A stretch of 64,000 nt of DNA from SSC3 sp963769585 (GTDB lineage: Bacteria > Actinomycetota > Actinomycetes > Propionibacteriales > Nocardioidaceae): contig CAVYMJ010000006.1 of NCBI GenBank assembly GCA_963769585.1, positions 682,001 to 746,000 of the forward strand. Direction: 5' to 3'. Shown here one piece after another: positions 52,633-60,666 of this stretch. Under the pieces are notes generated by a model that saw only the letters and a program-made list of their open reading frames with translations, was not told the origin of the DNA and did no database searches. Position numbers and translations under genes: made by a program. Numbering within the stretch: position 1 is the first letter of the stretch; each line of letters opens with the position of its first letter.

Positions 52633-53205
52633 CTAGCGCTCGCCCCCGGGCTTCCAGAGCACGTCGCCCTGCGCGCGGTTGGCATGGCGGGCCAGGATGA
52701 AGAGCAGGTCGGAGAGCCGGTTGAGGTACTTGATCGCCAGGTCGTTCATGTCGTCGCCGTGCAACGCGTACGACGCCCAGCCGGATCGCTCCGCGCGACG
52801 GGCGACCGTGCGGCACACGTGCAGCAGCGCCGCGCCTGCGCTGCCGCCGGGGAGGATGAAGGACCGCAGCGACTCCAGCGGCTCGTTGTACTGGTCGCAC
52901 CAGGCCTCCAGGCGGTCGACGTACGCCTGCTCGACCCGCAGCGGCGGGTACTCCGGGTTCTCCACCACCGGTGTGCACAGGTCTGCGCCGACGTCGAAGA
53001 GGTCGTTCTGGATCGTGGTCAGCACCTTGGCGACCTCCTCGTCCAGCCCACCCGCCGCGACGGCGTACCCGATCTGCGAGTTGAGCTCGTCGACATCGGC
53101 GAAGGCGCCCAGGCGCGGGTCCGTCTTGGACGCGACGCTGTTGTCGCCCAATCGAGTCGTGCCGGCGTCGCCGGTGCGCGTGTAGATCCGAGTGAGGTTG
53201 ACCAT
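52633..53205 (-). CDS. Cob(I)alamin adenosyltransferase, PduO type
   Basis: The product has 190 residues. The ATP-binding start TRIYTRTGDAGTTRLGDN and the helices with ELNSQIGYA, FILPGGSAGAALLHVCRTVARRAER and YLNRLSDLLFILAR are diagnostic. It converts cobalamin to adenosylcobalamin, the cofactor of the mutase at 55165. It converges on the DUF2550 gene with an 11-base gap. Confidence 0.93.
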   Translation of the reverse strand: MVNLTRIYTRTGDAGTTRLGDNSVASKTDPRLGAFADVDELNSQIGYAVAAGGLDEEVAKVLTTIQNDLFDVGADLCTPVVENPEYPPLRVEQAYVDRLEAWCDQYNEPLESLRSFILPGGSAGAALLHVCRTVARRAERSGWASYALHGDDMNDLAIKYLNRLSDLLFILARHANRAQGDVLWKPGGER

Positions 53206-53272
53206 GCGTCAACGATAAGGGGCGCGCTTCGGCCGGTTCGCACCCGCTCACCTCGGCGATAGGGTCAACCTC

Positions 53273-54562
53273 GTGGAAGCCTTCCGTGTCACCTCCGACG
53301 GCCCGCTCAGCAGTGGGCTGCACGGGTCGGTCAAGGTAGGCGGCGCGAAGAACAGTGCCCTGAAGCTGATGGCCTGCTCGCTGCTGGCGACGGGCCGATC
53401 CACGATCACCAACGTGCCCGACATCCTCGACGTGGACGTGATGGCGCGGCTGCTTGAGGAGCTCGGCTGCAACGTGCAGCTCGACAGGGGCTCGGGTGAG
53501 GTGTCCATCGACGTCCCCGCGGAGCTCGGCCACGAGGCGCCGTACGACCTGGTCCGCCGGTTGCGTGCCTCCATCGCCGTACTCGGACCCCTGGTCGCGC
53601 GCTGCGGCCGGGCGAAGGTGAGCCTGCCGGGTGGGGATGCCATCGGCTCGCGTGGACTGGACATGCACATCCGCGGACTTCAGGACCTCGGCGCGTCGAC
53701 GAGGGTCGAGCACGGCTTCGTCGTGGCGGAGGTCGAGGATCGGCTCCGCGGTACGACGCTCTGGCTGGACTTCCCGAGTGTGGGTGCCACCGAGAACCTA
53801 CTGATGGCTGCAGTGCTGGCCGAGGGAACCACCGTCATCGACAACGTCGCTCGTGAGCCGGAGATCGTCGACCTGTGCGAGATGCTGGCGTCGATGGGCG
53901 CCAAGATCGAAGGCGTCTCGACGTCGACGCTGGTGATCCACGGCGTGGACGAGCTCGGCCCGGTGAGCCACGCGACCGTCTCGGACAGGATCGTGGCCGG
54001 CACCTGGGCCTTCGCGGTGGCAATCGCCGGGGGAGACCTCCTCGTGGAGGGAGGGCGCGCACACCACCTCGACATCGTGCTCGACAAGCTCGCCGCTGCT
54101 GGAGCCTGGATCGGAGCGGAGGAGAACGGCTTCCGGATCCGGGTCGACCGCCGGTTGGACTCGTTCGACGTGGTGACCCTGCCCTACCCGGGCTTCCCGA
54201 CCGACCTGCAGCCCTTCGCGATGGCGGCAGCGGCGGTCAGCACGGGCACAGCCATGATCACCGAGAACGTCTTCGAGGCACGGTTCATGTTCGTCCAGGA
54301 GCTGGCGCGCCTGGGCGCGGACGTCCGCACCGACGGCCACCACGCCGTCGTACGGGGCAAGCCGCTGCTCTCCGGCGCCCCGGTCGTCGCCCACGACATC
54401 AGGGCCGGCGCGGCCCTGGTCCTGGCTGGGCTGGCCGCCCAGGGCTCCACGACGGTCGCGGAGTCGCACCACATCGACCGGGGCTACCCGAGCTTCGTGG
54501 AGACCCTGCGCGGGCTCGGTGTCGACATCGACCGCGTCACCGTGCCCGACTTGGCTCAGTAG
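53273..54562 (+). CDS. murA: UDP-N-acetylglucosamine 1-carboxyvinyltransferase MurA (Asp122 form)
   Basis: The first committed peptidoglycan enzyme, 429 residues. KVGGAKNSALKLM at the start and the PYPGFPTDLQPFAMA block are diagnostic. The active-site loop reads SLPGGDAIGSRG: Asp122 stands where E. coli has Cys115, as in M. tuberculosis. Fosfomycin works by alkylating that Cys, so this enzyme should be insensitive. GTG start 53273. Confidence 0.96.
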   Translation: MEAFRVTSDGPLSSGLHGSVKVGGAKNSALKLMACSLLATGRSTITNVPDILDVDVMARLLEELGCNVQLDRGSGEVSIDVPAELGHEAPYDLVRRLRASIAVLGPLVARCGRAKVSLPGGDAIGSRGLDMHIRGLQDLGASTRVEHGFVVAEVEDRLRGTTLWLDFPSVGATENLLMAAVLAEGTTVIDNVAREPEIVDLCEMLASMGAKIEGVSTSTLVIHGVDELGPVSHATVSDRIVAGTWAFAVAIAGGDLLVEGGRAHHLDIVLDKLAAAGAWIGAEENGFRIRVDRRLDSFDVVTLPYPGFPTDLQPFAMAAAAVSTGTAMITENVFEARFMFVQELARLGADVRTDGHHAVVRGKPLLSGAPVVAHDIRAGAALVLAGLAAQGSTTVAESHHIDRGYPSFVETLRGLGVDIDRVTVPDLAQ

Positions 54563-54721
54563 CGGCCTGACGCCCCACCGGACCACAGTCCCACCCGTCA
54601 CATTGGTCACATGTCGAGACGGTGTGTTGCCGCCGAGCCGCCCACGATGCATGCAACCCTTTTTGTCTCGGAGTTCGGGTTTGATGCAACCGAGCAGGGG
54701 GCACGCACGTCTTAGGTACGA

Positions 54722-54743
54722 GGGCTTGTCGCGGGACAAGCCC
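54722..54743. promoter_or_regulatory. Hairpin or operator before the STAS gene
   Basis: GGGCTTGTC-GCGG-GACAAGCCC is a perfect 9-base inverted repeat with a 4-base loop. It lies 18 bases before the ATG at 54762, overlapping the likely 5' untranslated region. Confidence 0.4.
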
Positions 54744-54761
54744 CTTCGGACGGGGAGCGCC

Positions 54762-55073
54762 ATGGAAGTCAGGAGAGTCGGGTCGACGCTCGCGCTGGCC
54801 GGCAGTTTCGACGGCCGGTCCACGGGCATGGTCCGCGAAGCCATCTACTCGCACTTCGACGACACCAGCGACCAGGTCGTCGTCCTGGACCTGAGCGAGG
54901 TGGTGTCGCTCGACTCGCCCGCGCTCAAGCTCCTCGGAGCCGCCTCACACCACCTCGAACGTGAAGGGCGGCACCTGGTCCTGCGTGGTTGTACGCCGCC
55001 GATCCACCGCGTCCTGACCTTCACCCGGCTGCGCCGGCTCTTCCAGGTGGAGCGCGAGGCCGCAGCTGTGTGA
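54762..55073 (+). CDS. STAS-domain anti-sigma antagonist-like protein
   Basis: The product has 103 residues from ATG 54762 (GGGGAGCGCC upstream). VVVLDLSEVVSLDSPALKLLG gives the STAS strand, with Ser at or near the site that is phosphorylated in SpoIIAA. The rest is HLVLRGCTPPIHRVLTFTRL. It may belong to a SigF-type partner-switching network, but the rsbW-sigF genes are far away (16.6 kb). Confidence 0.75.
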   Translation: MEVRRVGSTLALAGSFDGRSTGMVREAIYSHFDDTSDQVVVLDLSEVVSLDSPALKLLGAASHHLEREGRHLVLRGCTPPIHRVLTFTRLRRLFQVEREAAAV

Positions 55074-55164
55074 CCGCGGGTGTGGCGTGTCCAACACCGA
55101 TCCGGGTGTTGAACAGTTCACAACAGGTTACTGACGAGTCGCCCGACGCCTAGGCTCGTCACTT

Positions 55165-57189
55165 ATGAGCGAGAAGAGCCCCACCTCACGCGAGCACCCC
55201 CGGGACAAACCCTGGGTGATGCGGACGTACGCCGGGCACAGCACGGCCGAGTCCTCCAACGCGCTGTACCGGATGAACCTGGCCAAGGGCCAGACGGGGC
55301 TCTCGGTCGCGTTCGACCTCCCCACCCAGACCGGCTACGACCCGGACTCGACGCTGGCTCGTGGTGAGGTCGGCAAGGTCGGGGTCCCGATCCCGCACCT
55401 GGGGGAGATGCGCAAGCTTTTCCAGGACATCCCCCTTACCGAGATGAACACCTCGATGACGATCAACGCGACCGCCATGTGGCTGCTCGCGATGTACCAG
55501 GTCGTGGCCGAGGAGCAGAACCCCGGCGTCGAGGTCGAGACCGTGCACAACGCCTTGGCCGGGACCACCCAGAACGACATCATCAAGGAGTACCTCTCCC
55601 GCGGCACGTATGTGTTCCCGCCCGAGCACTCCCTGCGGCTGACCACCGACACGATCGCGTACACGGTCAACCACGTCCCGAAGTGGAACCCGATCAACAT
55701 CTGCAGCTACCACCTGCAGGAGGCAGGAGCCACCCCGGTCCAGGAGCTGGCCTACGCTCTGTGCACCGCGATCGCCGTGCTCGATGCGGTCCGTGACTCA
55801 GGACAGGTCGCCCAGGAGGAGATGGGCAAGGTCGTCGGCCGCATCTCGTTCTTCGTCAATGCCGGTGTGCGGTTCATCGAGGAGACCTGCAAGATGCGCG
55901 CCTTCGCGCAGCTGTGGGACGAGATCACCAGCGAGCGGTACGGCGTCCAGGACGAGAAGATGCGCCGGTTCCGCTACGGCGTACAGGTCAACTCGCTGGG
56001 TCTGACCGAAGCCCAGCCTGAGAACAACGTGCAGCGCATCGTGCTGGAGATGCTGGGGGTGACGCTGTCCAAGAACGCTCGCGCCCGCGCCGTACAGCTT
56101 CCCGCGTGGAACGAGGCGCTGGGTCTGCCCCGGCCCTGGGACCAGCAGTGGTCCCTGCGGCTGCAGCAGGTGCTGGCCTTCGAGTCCGACCTGCTGGAGT
56201 ACGACGACATCTTCGACGGGTCGATCGTGATCGAGCAGAAGGTCAACGAGCTCGTAGCCGGTGCGCGTGCGGAGATCGACCGGGTGCAGGCCCTGGGTGG
56301 CGCCGTGGCTGCTGTCGAGTCCGGCTACATGAAGCAGGCACTGGTCTCCAGTCACGCGGCCCGTCGTGCCCGGATCGAGGCCGGGGACGAGGTCGTCGTT
56401 GGAGTGAACAAGTTCGAGACGACCGAGGTCTCGCCGCTGACGGCGGACCTCGACGGTGCCATCCAGGCCGCGGACCCGGAGGCCGAGGCAGCCGCCATCG
56501 AGTCGGTGCGGGCGTGGAAGCAGGAGCGAGACGAGGCCGAGGTCCGGGCTGCGCTGGACCGGCTGGCAGCCGACGCCAAGTCCGGCGTCAACCTGATGGA
56601 GGCCACCCTGGCCGCGGCTCGTGCCGGGGCGACGACGGGGGAGTGGGCAGGCAAGCTACGTGAGGTGTTCGGCGAGTACCGCGCTCCGACCGGCGTCTCC
56701 GGCGCCGTGGGCGTCCAGGAGGCGGGCGTGGAGCTGACTTCGGTGCGTGAGCGCGTAAGGCAGACCGGGGAGGAGCTCGGCGGGAGGCTGCGGCTGCTCG
56801 TCGGCAAGCCGGGTCTGGACGGACACTCCAACGGGGCCGAGCAGGTCGCCGTTCGTGCCCGTGACGCGGGGTTCGAGGTGATCTACCAGGGGATCCGTCT
56901 CACCCCCGAGCAGATCGTCGCCGCCGCGGTGGCCGAGGACGTGAACTGCGTCGGCCTCTCGATTCTCTCCGGCTCGCACATGGAGCTGGTCCCTGCGGTC
57001 CTGGACGGGCTCCGAGAGGCGGGCCTGACCGACGTACCGGTGATCGTGGGCGGCATCATCCCCGACTCGGACGGCAAGAAGCTCAAGGAGCTGGGGGTCG
57101 CGGCGGTCTTCACCCCGAAGGACTTCGGCCTCACCGAGATCATGGGCGGCATCGTGGACGTCATCCGCAAGGCCAACGGGCTCTCCTGA
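55165..57189 (+). CDS. B12-dependent acyl-CoA mutase, MeaA/ethylmalonyl-CoA mutase type
   Basis: The product has 674 residues. The substrate domain begins DKPWVMRTYAGHSTAESSNA and GLSVAFDLPTQTGYDPDS, closer to MeaA/Ecm than to methylmalonyl-CoA mutase. The C-terminal B12 domain has GKPGLDGHSNGAEQ with the cobalt-binding His554. This suggests carbon rearrangement in the ethylmalonyl-CoA pathway or a related acyl-CoA. The crotonyl-CoA carboxylase needed for that pathway is not in this window. The exact acyl-CoA is not certain by eye. Confidence 0.85.
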   Translation: MSEKSPTSREHPRDKPWVMRTYAGHSTAESSNALYRMNLAKGQTGLSVAFDLPTQTGYDPDSTLARGEVGKVGVPIPHLGEMRKLFQDIPLTEMNTSMTINATAMWLLAMYQVVAEEQNPGVEVETVHNALAGTTQNDIIKEYLSRGTYVFPPEHSLRLTTDTIAYTVNHVPKWNPINICSYHLQEAGATPVQELAYALCTAIAVLDAVRDSGQVAQEEMGKVVGRISFFVNAGVRFIEETCKMRAFAQLWDEITSERYGVQDEKMRRFRYGVQVNSLGLTEAQPENNVQRIVLEMLGVTLSKNARARAVQLPAWNEALGLPRPWDQQWSLRLQQVLAFESDLLEYDDIFDGSIVIEQKVNELVAGARAEIDRVQALGGAVAAVESGYMKQALVSSHAARRARIEAGDEVVVGVNKFETTEVSPLTADLDGAIQAADPEAEAAAIESVRAWKQERDEAEVRAALDRLAADAKSGVNLMEATLAAARAGATTGEWAGKLREVFGEYRAPTGVSGAVGVQEAGVELTSVRERVRQTGEELGGRLRLLVGKPGLDGHSNGAEQVAVRARDAGFEVIYQGIRLTPEQIVAAAVAEDVNCVGLSILSGSHMELVPAVLDGLREAGLTDVPVIVGGIIPDSDGKKLKELGVAAVFTPKDFGLTEIMGGIVDVIRKANGLS

Positions 57190-57200
57190 TCGGCCGCCAC

Positions 57201-57758
57201 GTGCAGGCACGCGGGCTCGTCGCCCTAGTCCTCGCCCTCGCCCTGGGCCTGGTCGCGTCGTGCTCGGGGGCCGACCAGGTGGTCCCGCGTCCGTCTCCGA
57301 CTCTTGGAGGCACTGCGCCGACCTCGACGGCGCCGACGGGTGGCATGGACGACCTGGAGCGGCCGATCGCGGCGCGCCTGCGCAGGCAGATCGCCGACCA
57401 GGGACTGCGCGTGGACCACCTCGCCTGTCCGGCCTGGGACAACAAGGTGCCGGCCGAGCTCACGTGCGAAGGGTGGTTCGACGGGGTGGCGGGTTCGGTC
57501 CGCGTCTCGCTGAGGCAGGGCAGGGGCGGTCAGGTGACCTTCGACGCGGAGCTTCAGGAGGGTGTCATCGCCACCGAGAGTCTGGTCGACGAGCTCACGT
57601 CCCGGGGATACGGCGACGTCCACTGCGGCTCGGCGCCGGCGTACCCGGCCGACGTGGGGGCGGCGATCACCTGCTCGGTCACCGACGACGGTGTCACTCG
57701 CTATCTCGTGGCCACGGTCACCGACACCCGCGGCGGCGTGACGATCAGCGACTTCTGA
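57201..57758 (+). CDS. DUF4333-like lipoprotein
   Basis: The product has 185 residues from GTG 57201. The lipobox is LVASC. The mature part has one clear Cys pair (ACPAWDNK..., ELTCEGWF) and two similar halves that each end with a VT strand and C...DG turns, typical of DUF4333 secreted domains. Function unknown. It follows the mutase by 11 bases. Confidence 0.7.
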   Translation: MQARGLVALVLALALGLVASCSGADQVVPRPSPTLGGTAPTSTAPTGGMDDLERPIAARLRRQIADQGLRVDHLACPAWDNKVPAELTCEGWFDGVAGSVRVSLRQGRGGQVTFDAELQEGVIATESLVDELTSRGYGDVHCGSAPAYPADVGAAITCSVTDDGVTRYLVATVTDTRGGVTISDF

Positions 57759-57773
57759 GCCACACTCGGGCAG

Positions 57774-58697
57774 GTGGTTCGAGTTCTCGTGGTGGGTGCC
57801 GGTGTCGTCGGCCTGACCTGCGCGGTCCGGCTGCTCGAAGACGGCCATCGGGTCGACGTGCTCGCGCGGGACCTGCCCCTGGAGACCACCTCGGCGGTCT
57901 CCGGCGCCTTCTGGTACCCGTACCGGGCCTACCCCTTCGAGCGCGTGACCGCGTGGGCTGCGCGCAGCTACGAGGTCTTCGGTGAGCTGGCCGGCAGGGA
58001 TGCCGGGGTCACCATGCGCGAGGGGACCGAGCTCCTGAGCACCGCCGGGGAGCCTTGGTGGGCAGCCGCCGTGCCTTCGCTGTCGTACGCCGCCGACGTC
58101 CCCTCGCCGTACGTCGGGGGGCTGACGTTCCAGACTCCGATCGTCGAGATGCCCACCTACCTGCGCTGGCTCACCCGGAGGCTGGCCGAGCTCGGCGGCA
58201 CCCTGACCCGCCTGGCACTGCAGGCTCTGCCCGAGCACGCGGACGTGGTCGTGAACGCCACCGGCCTGGGCGCCCGGTTGATGGCGCAGGACGCCGGAGT
58301 GCTTCCGGCGCGCGGGCAGGTGGTGCTCGTCGAGCAGTTCGGCCTGGAGCGCTGGTGGCTCGACTCAGCGGGACCGACTTACCTGGTCCCAAGGTCGCGC
58401 GACGTCGTGGTCGGCGGCACCGACGACGAGGGGGAGTGGGAGCGCACGCCCTCCGACGTCGTCAGCAGGCAGATCCTTCAGCGAGCAGCCGCGCTCGTGC
58501 CCGAGGTCGCCAACGCGCGGGTGCTGGGACACCGGGTCGGGCTCCGTCCAGCCCGAGCCAGCGTCCGGCTCGAGCGCGTGGACGATGTGGTGCACTGCTA
58601 CGGCCACGGTGGCGCCGGCGTAACGCTGTCCTGGGGCTGCGCCGACGAGGTCGCCTCGCTGATCCGGCCCCGAGCGATCGCCCACACTCCGACGTAG
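57774..58697 (+). CDS. D-amino-acid oxidase-like FAD enzyme
   Basis: The product has 307 residues. The FAD motif is VLVVGAGVVGLTCAVRL. The late Arg in GHRVGLRPARAS and HGGAGVTLSWGCADE match the DAO family, which oxidises D-amino acids to keto acids and H2O2. The usual active-site Tyr equivalents should be checked by alignment. GTG start 57774, 15 bases after the previous stop. Confidence 0.85.
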   Translation: MVRVLVVGAGVVGLTCAVRLLEDGHRVDVLARDLPLETTSAVSGAFWYPYRAYPFERVTAWAARSYEVFGELAGRDAGVTMREGTELLSTAGEPWWAAAVPSLSYAADVPSPYVGGLTFQTPIVEMPTYLRWLTRRLAELGGTLTRLALQALPEHADVVVNATGLGARLMAQDAGVLPARGQVVLVEQFGLERWWLDSAGPTYLVPRSRDVVVGGTDDEGEWERTPSDVVSRQILQRAAALVPEVANARVLGHRVGLRPARASVRLERVDDVVHCYGHGGAGVTLSWGCADEVASLIRPRAIAHTPT

Positions 58698-58735
58698 GCT
58701 CGGGGGAGGGATCCTTCGGAGCGCAGGAGGTCGCG

Positions 58736-59593
58736 ATGCTCTTGGTCATCGGAATCGTGATCGGCGTAGTCCTCGGACTCGCCGCGGCGTACGCAGCCGC
58801 GAGCTTCCGGGTGGTGCGTCAGATCGAACGCGGCGTGGTCTTCCGGCTGGGTCGGGTGCAGGACACCGCCCGGCCGCCGGGGCTGACCCGCATCGTGCCG
58901 ATCGTGGACAAGCTGAAATGTGTCAACGTCCAGGTCGTGACGATGCCGATCCCGGCCCAGGAGGGCATCACGCGGGACAACGTGACGGTCCGCGTCGACG
59001 CGGTCGTCTACTTCCGGGTCGTCGACCCGATCCGTGCCGTCGTGGAGGTCCAGGACTACCAGGCGGCGGTCTCTCAGGTGGCGCAGACCTCGCTGCGCTC
59101 GATCATTGGCAAGAGTGAGCTCGACGACCTGCTCAGCGATCGGGAGCGGCTCAACCAGGGGCTTGAGCTGATGCTGGACAGCCCGGCCAACGGCTGGGGC
59201 ATCGACGTGGACCGGGTCGAGATCAAGGACGTGGCGTTGCCCGACTCGATGAAGCGGTCGATGTCCCGGCAGGCAGAGGCCGAGCGGGAACGCCGCTCGC
59301 GGGTCATCACCGCGGAGGGCGAGCTTCAGGCATCCTCGAAGCTCACTGAGGCGGCGAAGCTGATGAGCACGGCTCCCGCCGCCTTACAACTGCGCCTGCT
59401 GCAGACCATCGTCGAGGTGGCTGCTGAGAAGAACTCCACTCTGGTGTTGCCTTTCCCGGTCGAGCTGTTGCGGTTCCTGGAGGCAGCGACCCCGGCCCGT
59501 CAGCCGGCCGCTGAGGTCGCCGACGAGCAGCAGGTGGCCGCTCAGCTCATCAACGTCGCATCCACGACCGCGTCGAGGTTGAGCGGGCCGTAG
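58736..59593 (+). CDS. SPFH/band-7 (stomatin-like) protein
   Basis: The product has 285 residues from the ATG after GCAGGAGG. One N-terminal helix (LLVIGIVIGVVLGLAAAYA) anchors it; the SPFH domain has IERGVVFRLGRVQDTARPPGL and VTVRVDAVVYFRVVDPIRAV, then the stomatin coiled coil REAEAERERRSRVI-like tail. Acts as a membrane scaffold. Its last 52 bases overlap the convergent DUF952 gene. Confidence 0.88.
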   Translation: MLLVIGIVIGVVLGLAAAYAAASFRVVRQIERGVVFRLGRVQDTARPPGLTRIVPIVDKLKCVNVQVVTMPIPAQEGITRDNVTVRVDAVVYFRVVDPIRAVVEVQDYQAAVSQVAQTSLRSIIGKSELDDLLSDRERLNQGLELMLDSPANGWGIDVDRVEIKDVALPDSMKRSMSRQAEAERERRSRVITAEGELQASSKLTEAAKLMSTAPAALQLRLLQTIVEVAAEKNSTLVLPFPVELLRFLEAATPARQPAAEVADEQQVAAQLINVASTTASRLSGP

Positions 59594-59853
59594 ACGTGGG
59601 GGAAGACCTCCCCCGGGGCTACCTCGTCGTACCGCAGGGGGGAGGTGAGCAGGTCGGTGTCGATGGTGAGAAGCAGCAGCGAGTCCACGTCTGCGTAGAA
59701 GGCCCCTCGCACCGTCTCGACCTGCTCGGCTGAGGAGCAGTGGATGAAGCCTTCCTCGCTGAGCGTCGCACCACGGGTCGAGGTGGTGTACGCGCCGTCG
59801 GCCTGGGCAGCGGCCCAGTCTGCGGGGAGCGCCAGGTGGAAGATCTGGGCCAC
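59542..59853 (-). CDS. DUF952 protein
   Basis: The product has 103 residues from GTG 59853, one base after the nucS stop. EEGFIHCSSAEQV and HVYGPLNLDAV are the two DUF952 blocks; the fold resembles ADP-ribosyltransferase-like small domains, function unknown. The convergent SPFH gene overlaps its end by 52 bases, but both endings match their families. Confidence 0.8.
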   Translation of the reverse strand: MAQIFHLALPADWAAAQADGAYTTSTRGATLSEEGFIHCSSAEQVETVRGAFYADVDSLLLLTIDTDLLTSPLRYDEVAPGEVFPHVYGPLNLDAVVDATLMS

Positions 59854-59854
59854 C

Positions 59855-60529
59855 TCAGAACAGCCGGTCAGTCGGGTCGTCCATGCCCCGCAGGGTGTCG
59901 TAGTCGACCACCGCACAGGAGATGCCCCGGTCGGTGGCGAGCACCCGAGCCTGTGGCTTGATCTCCTGAGCAGCGAAGATTCCCCGGACCGGGGCGAGCA
60001 GCGGGTCGCGGTTGAGCAGCTCGAGATAGCGCGTGAGCTGCTCGACCCCGTCGATCTCGCCCCGCCGCTTGATTTCCACCGCGACCGACAGCCCCTCGGC
60101 GTCGCGGCACATCAGGTCGACCGGGCCGATCGCGGTCGGAAACTCCCGTCGTACCAAGGTGAGCCCGTCGGCCAGCGTCGCGGGGTGCTCGGCGAGCAGC
60201 TCCTGGAGGTGCTTCTCGACCCCGTCCTTCTGCAGTCCCGGGTCGACCCCGAGGTCGTAGGCCGTGTCGCTGAGGATCTCCTCGATCAGGATGCGCAGGG
60301 TGTCGTCGTCCTTGCCGAGGACGGTCCACTCGACGGCGCCCTCGTCGTTCTTGCCCTCCAGGACCCGGCACGGAGGGGACATCCAGTTCAGTGGCTTGTA
60401 GGAGCCACCGTCGGAGTGCACCAGCACCGACCCGTCGTTCTTCACCATGATCAGCCGGGTAGCCATCGGCAGGTGGGCGGTGAGGCGGCCGGCGTAGTCG
60501 ACCTGGCAGCGGGCAATGACGAGGCGCAC
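59855..60529 (-). CDS. nucS: Endonuclease NucS (mismatch repair)
   Basis: NucS cuts both strands at mismatches, replacing MutS/MutL in actinobacteria. The product has 224 residues from GTG 60529; a TTG at 60538 is also in frame and matches the mycobacterial N-terminus slightly better. The DNA-binding N-terminal part has YKPLNWMSPPC; the PD-(D/E)xK nuclease has IGPVDLMCRD and AVEIKRRGEIDGVEQL. The C-terminus ends RLF, as in the clamp-interacting NucS family. Confidence 0.95.
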   Translation of the reverse strand: MRLVIARCQVDYAGRLTAHLPMATRLIMVKNDGSVLVHSDGGSYKPLNWMSPPCRVLEGKNDEGAVEWTVLGKDDDTLRILIEEILSDTAYDLGVDPGLQKDGVEKHLQELLAEHPATLADGLTLVRREFPTAIGPVDLMCRDAEGLSVAVEIKRRGEIDGVEQLTRYLELLNRDPLLAPVRGIFAAQEIKPQARVLATDRGISCAVVDYDTLRGMDDPTDRLF

Positions 60530-60595
60530 GTGCGGCAATCTACCCGAGGCGGTTCGGGTGCTCGCACCGTCTGCGCCAGGGTCGCGACGGCAGGT

Positions 60596-60610
60596 GTAAC
60601 CGCGAGTTAC
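60596..60610. promoter_or_regulatory. Inverted repeat before the 3-hydroxyacyl-CoA dehydrogenase
   Basis: GTAAC-CGCGA-GTTAC, a 5-base perfect inverted repeat with a 5-base spacer, lies 57 bases before the ATG at 60667. Operator size and position fit a repressor, but the regulator is unknown. Confidence 0.3.
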
Positions 60611-60666
60611 CGTTCGGTGAGATACCCCACAGCCCCAGCCCCGCCAGTCGTGACAAGATTCGGCCC

